A DNA stretch of 64,000 bases from the NCBI RefSeq assembly GCF_000003815.2, contig NC_049992.1:15299525-15363524 (forward strand). The letters run 5' to 3'. Below the pieces are notes generated by a model that was not told where the DNA came from, ran no database searches, and saw only the letters and a program-made list of their open reading frames with translations. Position numbers and translations under genes: made by a program. This DNA comes from Branchiostoma floridae (lineage: Eukaryota > Chordata > Leptocardii > Amphioxiformes > Branchiostomatidae). Position 1 is the first letter of the stretch; each line of letters opens with the position of its first letter. Of the stretch, positions 40,271-51,970 are shown piece by piece.

Positions 40271-41640
40271 AGTCTTGCGTAATCGACACAAGATCAATCT
40301 GATCCTTATTCTGGCATCCTTATTCGGCACAAATGTCCTATTTTAACTCCATGGCTTATCTTATATGGTATCTTACACAAAAGTTTTCTGTTCTATTTTC
40401 TAATGCATATTTCTATGATTTGCATGGCACGTATGCAAATAGTTTTCAAAAGTTTGCATGACGCAAATATAACGTTTTCAAGCACAGCCCCGACATACCT
40501 TATGATTGACAACTTAAGATCGCGTGGAACTTGTTTTTGTTTGTTTGTTTGAACAATCCATCATCATCCATCTTTAGAGTCACCGCTTGGGTAGAGGAAT
40601 AACTACGATAGTTCCCTCATACCGAGTACATGTATCTGCACAATACCATGTCAGGGGAGAGATGCTGTGATTCCCTCACTGTCAAACATACGTCTTTTCT
40701 ATGTGACTGAATGCCCTCCGGAGACCGATCCGTCAGCACACGTATACTCGTAAGTCTAAAACAAGACAGTATGAAAACTAGATGAACATAAAGGTGGGAA
40801 CGTTTGTGCGTTTTCCTCCTCTTGACATAATAGTACGCTTGATTACAATGTCCAAAATTCGCGTGACAGTCATAAGTAAATATAGTGTAGATTATTTGTA
40901 CTTTGCGCTGGAACTTTTAAAGGGCCTGGGTTAAAAAAAAAACTACCAGAACAGTCGCACGGTAGATATTATTGAGGTTGGGGGTTTGGAATCCAAGATC
41001 TTCTTTTGATCGCTCGAGTGTTCTAATTGGCCAAGCTTAATCCTGTTAACTCGTTGGCGTATCGGACCAAAGTTGGACAACGCAAAACTGCAGTAGAAAA
41101 CCGTCGCCAGCCACCCAATATTCTCACACAGGAGAACAGCAAATCCCTGCGTACGTCATAACATTGTTTTGAGAACGTTTTTAAAAGAGAATCGTATCCT
41201 ATCTTTTCATGTAGGTGCGAAACGCTAAGTGATAATCAGTGGGCTGAGTTCACACCTACTCGATATTTTTTCTTTCCAATACGTTGTACTAACGGTTGTA
41301 GACATAAATTTTTGTTTATCATGAACTTCTGAACAAATTATTTGAGAAAAGGCGAAATTATGGACAGCGCAACGTATTGAAAAATGTCATCAGAAAGACA
41401 TATGTATTTGTCATTCTGTCCGTATCGCGTATCGCAAAATGATCCGTAAATTTTTCCCTTGACATTCTGCTGACTTTGTTCTCTTTAAGCCACTAATAAA
41501 CGCTTTATTTACGTCTCATTATCCTGAAGATGACTAAGTGATTGTCTGTCTTTGGAGACTTTTTCCTCGCAGAAAGTTCAAATTATCGGTAGTTATCGAT
41601 GGTTGAGCGGAGGACATCAGAGCACGTTAATCGTGGTTAA
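40271..41640. other. Intergenic, no gene seen
   Basis: AT-rich and non-repetitive to the eye. Part of the long region upstream of HES. Confidence 0.4.
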
Positions 41641-41649
41641 TGTGGCCTT

Positions 41650-41860
41650 GTTTGTGGCTTTACCATTCTTCTGCTCCCTGGTGAATTTTCCCCGTTGTCA
41701 TGGGAATCAGGGTGGGAGGGGGGAGGAGTGATTTTGACAGTATCTTTTGATGAAGAAGAACGATGTGGGCAGCTGTTGGCACGGTTTTCCCTCCGCGCGC
41801 TTTCAGGTCCCACACGAGTCGCACAATACCGTTACAAACCGATGCAAATGTCACCAATTA
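41650..41860. promoter_or_regulatory. Candidate regulatory block, copy 1
   Basis: It contains GTCATGGGAATC (CSL-like CATGGGAA), GGGAGGGGGGAGGAG, GGGCAGCTGTT (41766-41776, an E-box) and ACAATACCGTTACAAACCGATGCAAAT (41823 on, split: ACAATACCGTTACAAACCG then ATGCAAAT, an octamer-like end). The same ordered words recur at 44957-45202, 47292-47540 and 49785-49957. Function is inferred only from recurrence. Confidence 0.4.
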
Positions 41861-42444
41861 AGAGTGTTGGTATTTCTGTGCGAAGCTATTTGTACATATG
41901 CTTTAGAGAAGAATCAGCTTGTTTCCAGAAATCTCTGTAAGATGAAGACAAAATGGATACTAGTAACACTTTGTTATCTAACAAGAAATCTTACGAGCGT
42001 TACTACGTACTAGAGACGGGACAGGAATCTCGGATATTGAGATATTCAGCCACTTTATACATGATATTACGGGCCTCTCCCCTCCCCATTTAGTATTTAG
42101 CATTATTGTTTCTTTTTTTATTCAACCCATTTTAGTTTGGGATTGAAACTTCAACAAATCAGAACGCCCCTAGTACAACGACCCTCGATATGACGACATT
42201 CTAACGTCTAGATTTTCCCCAGTCTGTATGTTTTGATACTCTTATGAATAATGTGATCAATATGTATTTCGCGATTTCATAAAATGTATCAATCACTCCT
42301 CTATCGTATCCATCTTAATTTCAAAGACAAGCTCAGAAGAAGTTATGACGACACTTCAAAGGTGCCTCTGTATAAACGACTCGTTAACTTGTACACAGTT
42401 CACCAACACTTTTGAAAACTCAGAAGATGGATTGATTTCATAGT

Positions 42445-42690
42445 GACTACGTCCTGCACAGTTGGTTGATACTTTAGAAAACTGAGAAGATGGATCGAGT
42501 TTTTCATGACGTCTCATACGTCATCATTTTCCCGCAGGCGGTCCCGACTTTGAATCAAAGATGTGGTGTTAGTGAGAGTTTCGTGTCCGCAGTTTGTGAC
42601 AGATCAACAGTCCGGGAAGGTCACAGGAGAACCATTCGTCAACTTCACACATTCGTCTTCGTTCATCAAACTTGTCTTCATGCACCAGAC
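42445..42690 (+). repeat. Block X, first copy (conserved non-coding duplicate)
   Basis: ACTACGTCCTGCACAGTTGG...CATGACGTCTCATACGTCATC...GGTCACAGGAGAACC...CTTCGTTCATCAAACTTG. It is about 95% identical by eye to 45979-46210, while the flanks differ. It contains CRE-like ATGACGTCTCATACGTCAT and TTTGAATCAAAGATG (TCF-like). Frames across it are not conserved as protein (the reading ends differ). Confidence 0.6.
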
Positions 42691-42829
42691 AGACTTGACG
42701 CTTGACGAAGATGTAATGGTTCTAACTTGCCTTGTTCAAGTGAGGTACTAGTATGAATAGAGAGTGACATTGTTGTTTTGTTTATTTTTTTTTTGGTACT
42801 AGTGTTAACGTAAAGTATACCACAGTTAG

Positions 42830-43020
42830 TCCAAACCAGACTCCCTGGGTCGCTGGAAAGATAATAGAAATTGGCGAAATAGACAGATAAGACCCCGTCA
42901 GATAACATTCCAGATGGTAGTCAATATAGGAGTACAGTATGTGACCTATCCTCTGGTAAGTCTATCTATTTGGCCAATTTCTGCCATTTTCCATCGATCT
43001 ATTGAGTCTGGTAGAGAGTC
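42830..43020. repeat. Imperfect inverted repeat with GAAATTGGCNAAATAGA arms
   Basis: CCAGACTCCCTGGGTCGCTGGAAAGATAATAGAAATTGGCGAAATAG is mirrored by CTATTTGGCCAATTTCTGCCATTTTCCATCGATCTATTGAGTCTGG. The TAGAAATTGG-CAAAT word also appears in the MITE at 15469 and at 43948, suggesting an old MITE family. Confidence 0.5.
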
Positions 43021-43143
43021 TCACTACCAATACAGTACCATAGTGAGAAGTACACTACTGCCGTTCAATGGAGGGAGACAATCCAGAATCTATTACCGCA
43101 GTGTCATAGATCATGGAACCTCTATCCATTAGGTTTCAACTTT

Positions 43144-43321
43144 TAATCTCCAAGCAGATCTTTTCATTTCCAACCTTATTTTAGCAAGATACTAAGTATT
43201 AATGGCGCAAACCAGGCCAAAAGCAATATTCTATGGCCTCCGTTGGCCAATGAATACGGTTTGGTCATTGTCTCCTTTCGCCATTTTGGTTTTGGCCTTC
43301 GGTAGATTTGCTTGGAGAGTC
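43144..43321. repeat. Degenerate CTCCAAGCAGA-family MITE
   Basis: TAATCTCCAAGCAGATC on the left and GATTTGCTTGGAGAGTC on the right. The interior (AAAAGCAATATTCTATGGCC, CCGTTGGCCAATGAATACGG) is unlike the standard copies. Confidence 0.6.
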
Positions 43322-43456
43322 GACATAGTCATCAACACTGCTTCAGCTGAGCAATATGTGACATGTTTGAACCTCGGCTGTAATAATATCAACATCAATA
43401 CTGTACAGAACATGCAGATTATACATCCATATGCAATACCCCTGTTTGGTATTACC

Positions 43457-43607
43457 TAATCTCGAACCAGATCCACGGTGCGTTACGAGTATGTATAACG
43501 TTAGTATCAAACTCCCCATAGGTGCCCATTTGACTCCCTTAGCCGGCTATAGTCCCTGGCCAGCTTTGATACTATCTTATGGCACCGTAGGATCTGCTTG
43601 GAGATTA
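43457..43607. mobile_element. CTCCAAGCAGA-family MITE, perfect 9-bp target duplication
   Basis: TAATCTCGAACCAGATCC to GATCTGCTTGGAGATTA. GGTATTACC is present on both sides (43448-43456 and 43608-43616). It shares the TCTCGAACCAG left end with the 24664 copy, so the two form one subfamily. Confidence 0.85.
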
Positions 43608-44403
43608 GGTATTACCGCAGGTTGGGGTGGGGGGTTTTGTCCTGATAGATCGGTCCCGTGATGCCTCGGTAGGTGACATGCGCAGCACGACACATTTTGT
43701 CACATTTACATATGTCAAGGTGTCGTACGCCACAACTGATGGGTATATACTAAGGGGGGTTCTAGAAGATAAAACAAACACTTGTTTGTTTGTTTTAGAT
43801 TTATAATGAGCCCTTACCTGAAAATCAACCGTAATCTGTATTTACTTACAGTCCTTGTAGAACCTTGCCACATAGACTGAATAATATGCAAGAGGAGACA
43901 TTAGAATTACAATTACCACGGTTATATCTGACGTATTGTTATAGATAGTAGAAATTGGCCAAATGAGCCCCAAAAAGGTACGTAGTGCCTGCTAACAATA
44001 TGATAGGCCTTTCTGATGATAGGCCATCAGCTCTATTGCACTAGCTCGGTTTCATGTGGTCGCGTTTCGTACGCCAGTCATCAGAAATAAAAATATACAG
44101 CCCCAAAAAGTCAAACAATTCGTAGGAGGCTAATGTAGACTGGTTTATTGATTGGAAACTCCTGGCAGCCAAAAGGCTAAAATGCGGGACTCACAATACC
44201 AACGAATTATGTGCACTGCAAGAAAAAATACGCAAATGAAAATATATACATGTCTCCCCAAAATGACAATACATGATAAATTGCAATGACCAACCAATGC
44301 TTTAATAAAACTGTTCAAGAGTTTGACACTACAATTATGGTATTGGGCTGTATTGGTTTGAGATTATTGTATTCTTGCTGGTAAATCGCAATCTCTTACA
44401 GTC

Positions 44404-44613
44404 TTAGCCTCCGTAGCAGGCTCTGTGGGTCTTTCGTCGTGCTTTTTGATCATACACTTTTGCTGGCCATATGCCTTTTTTTACTGGGACGCTTGTACAG
44501 AACCCCGGGCAGTACAAGAGACCCAGTACAAGACGAAATGGCCAGCAAAAGTGTATTATGAACCAAAAAAAAGGCAAAAAGAAAGACCCAGAGAGCCTGC
44601 GATGGAGGCTGGC
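44404..44613. mobile_element. MITE with AGCCTCCGTAGCAGGCTC termini
   Basis: AGCCTCCGTAGCAGGCTCTG and CAGAGAGCCTGCGATGGAGGCT pair, as do CACTTTTGCTGGCCAT and ATGGCCAGCAAAAGTG further in, around a GCCCGGGGTT-like centre. Several short frames here are by-products. Confidence 0.7.
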
Positions 44614-44956
44614 AATCTCTGTCATTTGTTTGTCCTCTGAGGGGCTGTGCTGCTCACATGGTACATTGTTCCAGTCATTGCCACCTTGGTGTGAAGTACC
44701 ACTTCTGTAATCGAGGGGCAGGCTTCACACCTACCCGTTAGTTATCTTCGATGATCATAAAACTATTCTCCATCAGACAAGAAAATATACACGTGATGTT
44801 TGTTTTGAAATTGGCATCGTTGTGAAAAGAGTAAGAAATAACTTGTTCCATTCTCCAGTAATGAAATGGCGAGAAAACTGGGAAATAAAGAACAGATGTG
44901 ATATTCAAATGTTTCTCTCTGTCAGTCCAAGTGCACTGTTTTATGCTGATGTCCGT

Positions 44957-45202
44957 ACGAGTCTTTGGGAGAGGACTTGGTCCATATCAACAGATGTCGT
45001 TGACTCTCACTAATTACCCCCATTAACTGCCCGACACTTCATTCTGACGGGGAGGGGCGCAGGGGACACACAATTAACACGTCAGCAAATATGTATCAAA
45101 ATTCATGACTCGGGCAGATGTTTGTCAGTTTTGTTTCCTTGTTATTTGTCCTGCTACAAGCCTGACACAATGGCGTAACAAACCGATACAAATATGGGTA
45201 GT
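44957..45202. promoter_or_regulatory. Candidate regulatory block, copy 2 (best conserved with copy 3)
   Basis: The core has ordered words ACGAGTCTTTGGGAGAGGAC, CTCACTAATTACCCCC, ATTAACTGCCCGACACTT, ACGGGGAGGGGCGCAGGGG, ACACAATTAACACGTCAGC, ATTCATGACTCGGGCAGATG and AACAAACCGATACAAATATG. It is nearly identical to 47292-47540 over about 245 bases. It includes homeodomain-type ATTA cores and an E-box (CAGATG). No coding frame is shared. Confidence 0.5.
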
Positions 45203-45387
45203 CCATAAATGTTGGCAGTCTTTAAATGTATACAAAATAATATTGTATATAACTTTATGAAACGAAGTAGATTACAAACTATTAAAGTAGCTCCAGACAA
45301 GATTATCTGCATCTGTGTCTAATCCGGATTTTGGAGCCAGCGGATTAGGGGCCGATCTGCCAAGCTTATCGTATTCATCTACTTAGT

Positions 45388-45684
45388 TTGATCATGGCGG
45401 AAGCTAAGCCACATTATCATAAAACCATGGCATGTGTGAGCATTTCCCTTTTTCAAGCTATGAAGACTGCCAGGGACAGTACCAAGAAGCCGAAAAAGAG
45501 GAAGACAGAGGAAACGATGGGAAGACAACATAAAAGAATGGACAGCGTTGAAGCCATAAGAGCGGCGGAGGATAGAGACAGGTGGAGGAGAATAGTGGAT
45601 GAAGTCATGGTGCCCCAACGACCCACACAGAGGTCAAGAGATAGCGAGCGAGCGAGTGAGCGAGCGAGCGAAGACTGCAAGTAA
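45388..45684 (+). pseudogene. Possible remnant of a LINE C-terminal region
   Basis: The frame includes KKRKTEETMGRQHKRMDSVE, then AIRAAEDRDRWRRIVDEVM, similar in character to the last segment of RTE-like LINE polyproteins, where a D-R-x-x-W-R motif ends the ORF. It finishes in a (GAGC)n microsatellite giving SERASERASE. There is no reverse transcriptase domain. It could equally be a chance frame. Confidence 0.3.
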
Positions 45685-45978
45685 AAATCACACCTTGCTG
45701 ATTAAACCTGTGCAAGTGATGCACACATAAAATGTGTGAACTGTTACGTTCAGTGCTATTCAATTTTTACTTTGGAAAGAAAACAAAAGAAAACAACATC
45801 ATATTTGTGAAATGCTACCAGATGAGACCATGTTGGATTTTGTAACAGATGCTAAGTTGTCTTCTGTCTTTTGCTTAGCTACGAAAAAGACATCAATCAC
45901 TTTGCTTCTCCCATCTCTCCGATCTTGTACGCACCATTAATTAGCATCCGCACACTCCAAAAACTCAACAAAAACGAC

Positions 45979-46225
45979 TGACTACGTCCTGCACAGTTGG
46001 TTGATACTTTTGAAAACTGAGAAGATGGATGGAGTTTCTCATGACGTCTCATACGTCATCATTTTCCCTCAGGCGGTCCCGACGTTGAATCAAAGATGTG
46101 GTGTTGGTGAGAGTTTCGTGTCCGCAGTTTGTGACAGATCAACAGTCCGGGAAGGTCACAGGAGAACCATTCGTCAACTTCACACATTCGTCTTCGTTCA
46201 TCAAACTTGAAGGTTGACGAAGACG
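45979..46225 (+). repeat. Block X, second copy
   Basis: Near-identical to 42445-42690 from GACTACGTCCTGCACAGTTG to TTCGTTCATCAAACTTG, after which the two copies part. Confidence 0.6.
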
Positions 46226-47291
46226 TAACGTTTCTTGGAATGGTTAGGAACACAAGTGAGCAAAAGAAAAATAATTGTTTCTTTGTTACTTCATAATGCG
46301 CGCATGTCACGGAAACATTTCCAAAACCACAATTTACTGGCAATTACTATTGCACCAGTACGAAAAGTCTGCGCCAATATCTATGAAAATTGCGCCAAGA
46401 GTGCGTCATCTGTGCTACAATTTACAAAATACAAGGGAACGTTTTTGACCAAAAAAAGATAACAGTGACCAATAGAGTTCATGTTCTTGATGTGTGGAAA
46501 TTTGGCCTTCTTATCATTATCATTACCATATTGTCATTCAGAATCAATGTATTTATAGGCGCTATACAAGTGTAAAACATAGCCCCCACTTTCCCTTGGT
46601 CATGAAATCTCCACCCAGCTTTGCGACCCCACCTAACTCTGGTAGCGTTTGAGGGGGCATTGAATCCTGATTGATATGTCCCATGGTATTAATTTAACAT
46701 TCTTGGATCACGTCAATACATGTAATATGTCCCCTAAGTATCTTTATAATTATATCAAAGACACGACATAAACGTATCTGTGGGTACTGCGCTGGCTATT
46801 ATAGGGAGAATAATTTGCCAGGGGAGTTTTGCTACCAGAGGAGTTGGCCGCGGAGGGGGAACATGGACCTAAGCGTAGACTGACTCCCCTGGCCCCCGAT
46901 TTTTTGCCGAATTCTACCATCCCCGCACCCCCGTAGGAAGGCCTGGTGGTGGCTATCTTTGAGGGAGCTTTGACAGCATATCATTCAGCCAACATTCCAT
47001 GAGCCTGGCATCGTCCGACTAGGCTATAATGTTGATGTTGCCACATTAGCGCGAAGTACTCATTTTAATCGATGGGCCGTCCTTACACATAGGTGCTAAT
47101 TATGGAAGAAAGGTTTATATGCGTCTTCAATGTCATTTTAAGAATAGAGTACATCCATCGTAGTACATTTGTACCAAGGAAAATATGAATAGATGACACA
47201 TTTGCTTTGGCACTGCAGGTAAGAACACATAGTCAACAGAAATAGCTGTTTTACAGATGTGGTATTTAAATGTGTCTCTCTGCCAAACCAA

Positions 47292-47540
47292 GTGTACGAG
47301 TCTTTGGGAGAGGACTTGGTCCATATCAACAGATGTCATTGACTCTCACTAATTACCCCCATTAACTGCCCGACACTTGATTCTGACGGGGAGGGGCGCA
47401 GGGGACACACAATTAACACGTCAGCAAATATGTATCAAAATTCATGACTCGGGCAGATGTTTGTCAGTTTTGTTTCCTTGTTATTTGTCCTGCTACAAGT
47501 CTGACACAATGGCGTAACAAACCGATACAAATATGGGCAG
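47292..47540. promoter_or_regulatory. Candidate regulatory block, copy 3
   Basis: Partner of 44957-45202, with only a handful of substitutions across the core. Weaker similarity extends left (TGCCACATTAGCGCGAAGTAC at 47038 compared with TGCCACCTTGGTGTGAAGTAC at 44680) and right (CTGTGTCTAATC...GGATTA...GATCTGCCA, 47640-47690 compared with 45313-45362). Confidence 0.5.
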
Positions 47541-48248
47541 GCCGAATGTGTAACTTTACAGAATTCCAGCGAAACAACGTTCACGATATCGTAACAGAGC
47601 TCAAAAGACGGCGTTTCTTCTTTGTAAGATTATCCCACATCTCTGTGTCTAATCTAGGGATTTTAGAAGGCGGATTAAGTGTTGATCTGCCACGTTCATC
47701 TCATTTGTCTCTTCAGGTTGCTCACAGTGGAAACAATGACAGATTGTTATGAAAATGAGCGGTTCACAGCGCCAAGTACAATGGGTTTATGGTCATTGTT
47801 ATCTTGTCGCAAAGAAAATCTTGGCCGAAATTTCTACTAAAAGTTGAAGAGGGAAGGCATTGACAAGTTACTTGTAATGTACACTGGGCAATAGACAGCA
47901 TACGTCGTGCGCGCACACTCATGCACAGAAAGTAAAAAAAAACACAAATCTAACTGCTGAAAAGATCACAGGTACAATGAATTCAAATAATGAATAAAAG
48001 ACCGGGCAGCTAGGGAACATAAATGTACAAAAAATTGTACATTAATGCTCAAAGAATTGCATGTACAGGTCGTAGCGATAATGTACAATCTGATGTAAGA
48101 AAAGTGGCATCATACTGCATCTACAGAGACTATTACATGCTATATGTACAGGTTCAACTTCTCGCTTCTTAGTTAGACCAAGGACGTCCTTAGTTAGACC
48201 AAAAACCTCCTTAGTCAGACAGTTGTAAACATAAGGGTAGATTTATCT

Positions 48249-48319
48249 AGCCTGATCCGTGGTTAGCAAGCGAAAGTCGTGAGCCAGCGGTTACTACGGA
48301 GGATGATACTCAGGCTAAG
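48249..48319. mobile_element. Small hairpin MITE, AGCCTGA termini
   Basis: AGCCTGATCCGTGGTTA and TAACCGCTGGCTC-type sequence with a TCAGGCT end form a foldback. ATTTATCT is present on both sides (48241-48248 and 48320-48327), an 8-bp target duplication. Confidence 0.55.
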
Positions 48320-49319
48320 ATTTATCTACATGTAGTTGCATAAGGAATATGAATTTTTCCGTACTATTTCACAGTAGCAGAAATTAGAGAGTATCCTGCA
48401 TGCAAACTTATTTCGGTGGTGTATAAAGTACAGTTTACAATAAAATGACACTCATCCTCTATCTTTAATCATGTAATAATCGAGTTTGCAGAGTTGCACT
48501 GCGGGTCAGACGTATAAGGAGTAGCAAGTATATAAGTTCATTGGGAGTAGCAATGATTTATATGCTTGTAATAGACTTTGTCTGAGGCACATTTCTGAGG
48601 GAAGTCACTCCGTCAAGTCTGATGTCCCGTAAACGACAGCAGAGATGGATGGAGGAGAATCTGAAACCGCAGATCGTCTAGTGATGGATAGTTCTCTGGT
48701 GATCTGAAAAAAGTGATAACTGAATACAGTCTCGTAGCACGTCACTTCTCAATCCGAGCTTGAGACAATGACGTACATGAAATTCAAAAGTGTGCGTGTT
48801 TTTTTTTTGGGGGGGGGGGGGGTAAGCAGTTCAACAAGAATCTTTGAGACGTCAGATTTGTAACAAAGAGTGAGCGAGGCGATTTTCCACCAACGCAGAA
48901 GATGGAGGAATGTCAAAGACGTTGGACATGTGATGGATATGTCTCTTGTGATCTTGAAGGGACGCCTCTTGGCGTTTTAACCGTGTCGAAACGATTACGT
49001 TCAGGAGTTTTCAAAAGAGCGAGGGGACATCCTAGCTGTCAAGTACAGTAATTAAAGTGACCGATAGGTCTCAGAGCACAACCTCTGGTACGGAAAACAA
49101 CAATTGGTATAATCTTATTATACAGATATACTTGCTGTTAACAGTGAAGTGAATCATATCTGAACTCATGATTTTCTGTGGTCATCATAACGATGGTGCT
49201 TTCATCATTGTCATATCGAAATCATAAGGCAACCTTCGTAAGTTTTTACTCGCGAGGAGTTTCATTGTTCGAAAAGCTTTTGTTCTTCTCATTACCACGT
49301 ACTCGGTAATCATTGTTCT

Positions 49320-49957
49320 GGCCAAGGGGATGGCCTCACACTTACCTGTTATTTGTCTTCGTAATAATACAAGACGACAGAAAATGGGAAGATGCTTGTT
49401 TTACGGCATAAAATACATTGTAATACCAAAAATCGCTGTAAAATGGGACTTGTTCGAGGGTAGTTATTTTATAGGTAGAGAGAAAATGGTTTTTGTGCCG
49501 TGAAACAGGAGGTCAGGCGGCATGTAGGACAAGCATAATAATACACGGTGAACAGGTCATATCAAACTACCATGAACATTTCTCTTTTACCAATGAGGTT
49601 TCATCCAGCAAAACATCCTTGCTTTTACAATGACAGTATGAAAACCAAAGAACAGAGAAACATAGACACGGTTGTCCTTAGCACACGGCATTTGTCTTGT
49701 AGTCGACAAAGGGAATATGTTCTGTTTGCTTATATCCGTGAATCGCTAAAACAAAGGATTTCTACATAAAAATTCTATAACAAAGAAGAGGACCTACGGA
49801 GATTGAGAGGGGAGGGCGAAAGGTGGGGTACAAGTAATTAACAACTGACAAATATTTATACACATTCATGAACAGGGCAGATGTTTGTAAGTTTTGCCTT
49901 ATTCAATACTTGTCTCTCCTACACATTTAAAACAATACCGTTACAAACCGATTTGAA
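49320..49957. promoter_or_regulatory. Candidate regulatory block, copy 4 (diverged)
   Basis: GGCCTCACACTTACCTGTTATTTGTCTTCG (49332 on, compared with 44721) starts the similarity. Then come GAGAGGGGAGGGCGAAAGG, AATTAACAACTGACAAATAT, ATTCATGAACAGGGCAGATG and AACAATACCGTTACAAACCG (49931-49950). Word order is kept, spacing is similar, and overall identity is much lower than between copies 2 and 3. Confidence 0.4.
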
Positions 49958-51450
49958 ATAGACTAAGCAGAGAACGTCATTTTTTTTCTGTCGAAGCGGC
50001 CTACAATAAGAAAAGGATATACTTGTTGGTAAAGCCCTGATATACATTTCCAATCCAACTATTACTGGTATCAACTGTAAAGAGATCGGAGTATCGACCA
50101 CACAAAGCGAAGTAAATCTCTTCAATTTGGGCAAGTCGAGAAGCTCATAACAATGGCCTCACTGTGATGTAATGTTGGATATGCAGAATTCATAAGGGAT
50201 CACCGGCTGTGCAAATGTAGACATTTCTTACAATGCCTTTGTTCAAACATGGTGTGTCTTTTTCGTATTCTCACAAAAGTGCTAAATACTATTTACACAG
50301 GGATTATAACGCTACCTATATCTGGCCGTTTTTGTTTTAAAAGACAGTCCCAATCATTTGACAACTATGTAATCTTGTTGAGTGCGTATGATTCTTATCA
50401 ATACATTTATGAATGCATAATTCTCTTACTAGGGGTTCTGCAAATATTTACCGTACTGAAAGTCGCCATCGTAGGGTAGCTGTACATAACTAAAGATAGG
50501 AGATTTATTGCACAGTATATACAATGACGTTTTAATTGGTGTATACGTAGTTGGAGAAACAAAACATAAACAGTGAGCTTGACCAGATCGTGCACTGTAC
50601 CTTTATAGTAGGATTTAACCACAGAGAGACACGTTAACATATCTAGGGCACGTCACTAATGGATTTTCTGATAAAGTCTCAAAGTCTCTTAGCTCCATGA
50701 AAAATGGAGGTGTATTTTTCGACATATTTATGTGTGTATGTGTGTCTTTGTGTTCTGGGATATTTGTGGCTAGCATAACTTTAGAACCTCTGGATGGAGA
50801 TGATGATATGAGGTATGTGAATACGGGTGGGAAGACGGAATTATCATAAAGCTATTTGGGCCCCTCTGGTATTTGACGATGCTTTCTTCGTGTATACTTG
50901 GTGTTGTCGCATCGTTGCCATGGCCTGCAGTGCGTATACTTACAGTTGTGGTGCAATAAAAGTGATTAATGGATTTTTCTTCAAACCCCGTCGCCCATTA
51001 GGACTTACAAAGTGCCACAAGGATTTAGGAACCGTCATGGTTTATAGTTTAACAAAGTAATAATTTGAAACTAGTAACCAAAGATGTGGGAAGAACATTA
51101 AGGTTTTACTTTTCATGTCTCAAAGAAACTTTTGAAAATAAACTGATGCTATGGTGATTTGATGTGAAGATATCTTTCCTCATTAGCGCATAGCTCTACT
51201 TCAAAGATGCATAGCTACGCCAGAATAGTGAGTCAATAGGTTCCAACGCCTGAAACAAATGTATCAAGCAATAACGTTCATGTTCAATGCTTAAAAGTTG
51301 ACTGAACTTACTACACACAACTAACTAATGCTAATTGGTAACGATTTACCACATTGGTTGTTTCATTCTACCGATCATGCTTAAGACTGTGTTTCAGTAG
51401 TGCTACGATAGTTGGTATTCCCAAGGTCGCGTGGCTACTTGTTGCCATGC
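49958..51450. other. Intergenic; one dispersed-repeat copy
   Basis: 50725-50900 carries the ACTTTAGAACCTCTGGATGG repeat also seen at 12800-13010. Nothing else is recognised. Confidence 0.45.
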
Positions 51451-51683
51451 GACAGGACACCACGTGACCGATTAGAACGGTAATAAATTGCCTGTCCGAT
51501 AAAACATTATAGGGTTGACCTGTAGCTGATGACAACGCAAACAAACACTGCCCTGTGTATATAATTCTGTAGCCGCGGTAAGGACTGAGTTTATATCTGT
51601 CTCAGCAAAGTGATTGAAAATCTGCGAGTCTGAGATAGTCAGAGCAAGCTTGATAAAAGCCTCCTTGGTCAGAGCGAGCAACG

Positions 51684-51962
51684 ATGGGGCATTGCTTTTC
51701 GGCAACTGTAGACGCCTTGGACGACAACCACAGTCACCATAGTCATCACAGTCATGGCCACGGTCATAGGCACAAGCTTGGGCTTGGCTGCTGTCTAGCG
51801 TTGTGCTGCGGCATTTGCCTTGGCCACAAGATGCGGTCAAGGAGGGGATCCCACTCCAGCCACGGCTCGGGACACTCACACCACTCGCACCGCTCCCACA
51901 AGCACAAGAAGCACCACAAGAAGCACCACAAGAAGCACAGGAGGGGGTCAAACTCGAGCTAA
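51684..51962 (+). CDS. Candidate small His/Cys-rich protein with acylation-type N terminus
   Basis: I do not recognise the family. The 92-residue frame starts MGHCFS, matching the N-myristoylation pattern MGxxxS, with C4 available for palmitoylation. Residues 16-30 are a His/Ser/Gly tract. Residues 33-47 form a hydrophobic Cys cluster with C36, C37, C41, C42 and C45. The rest is basic, made of His-Ser and then Lys-His repeats. 24 of 92 residues are His and 6 are Cys, which suggests metal binding at a membrane. Support for a real gene: ATG in context GCAACGATGG, and a strong splice donor (CCAG|GTAAGG) seven bases after the stop, so a 3' UTR intron is likely. An antisense frame of 170 codons is explained by this low-complexity codon pattern. 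A (CAC)n-rich chance frame remains possible. Confidence 0.5.
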   Translation: MGHCFSATVDALDDNHSHHSHHSHGHGHRHKLGLGCCLALCCGICLGHKMRSRRGSHSSHGSGHSHHSHRSHKHKKHHKKHHKKHRRGSNSS

Positions 51963-51970
51963 AGAGCCAG

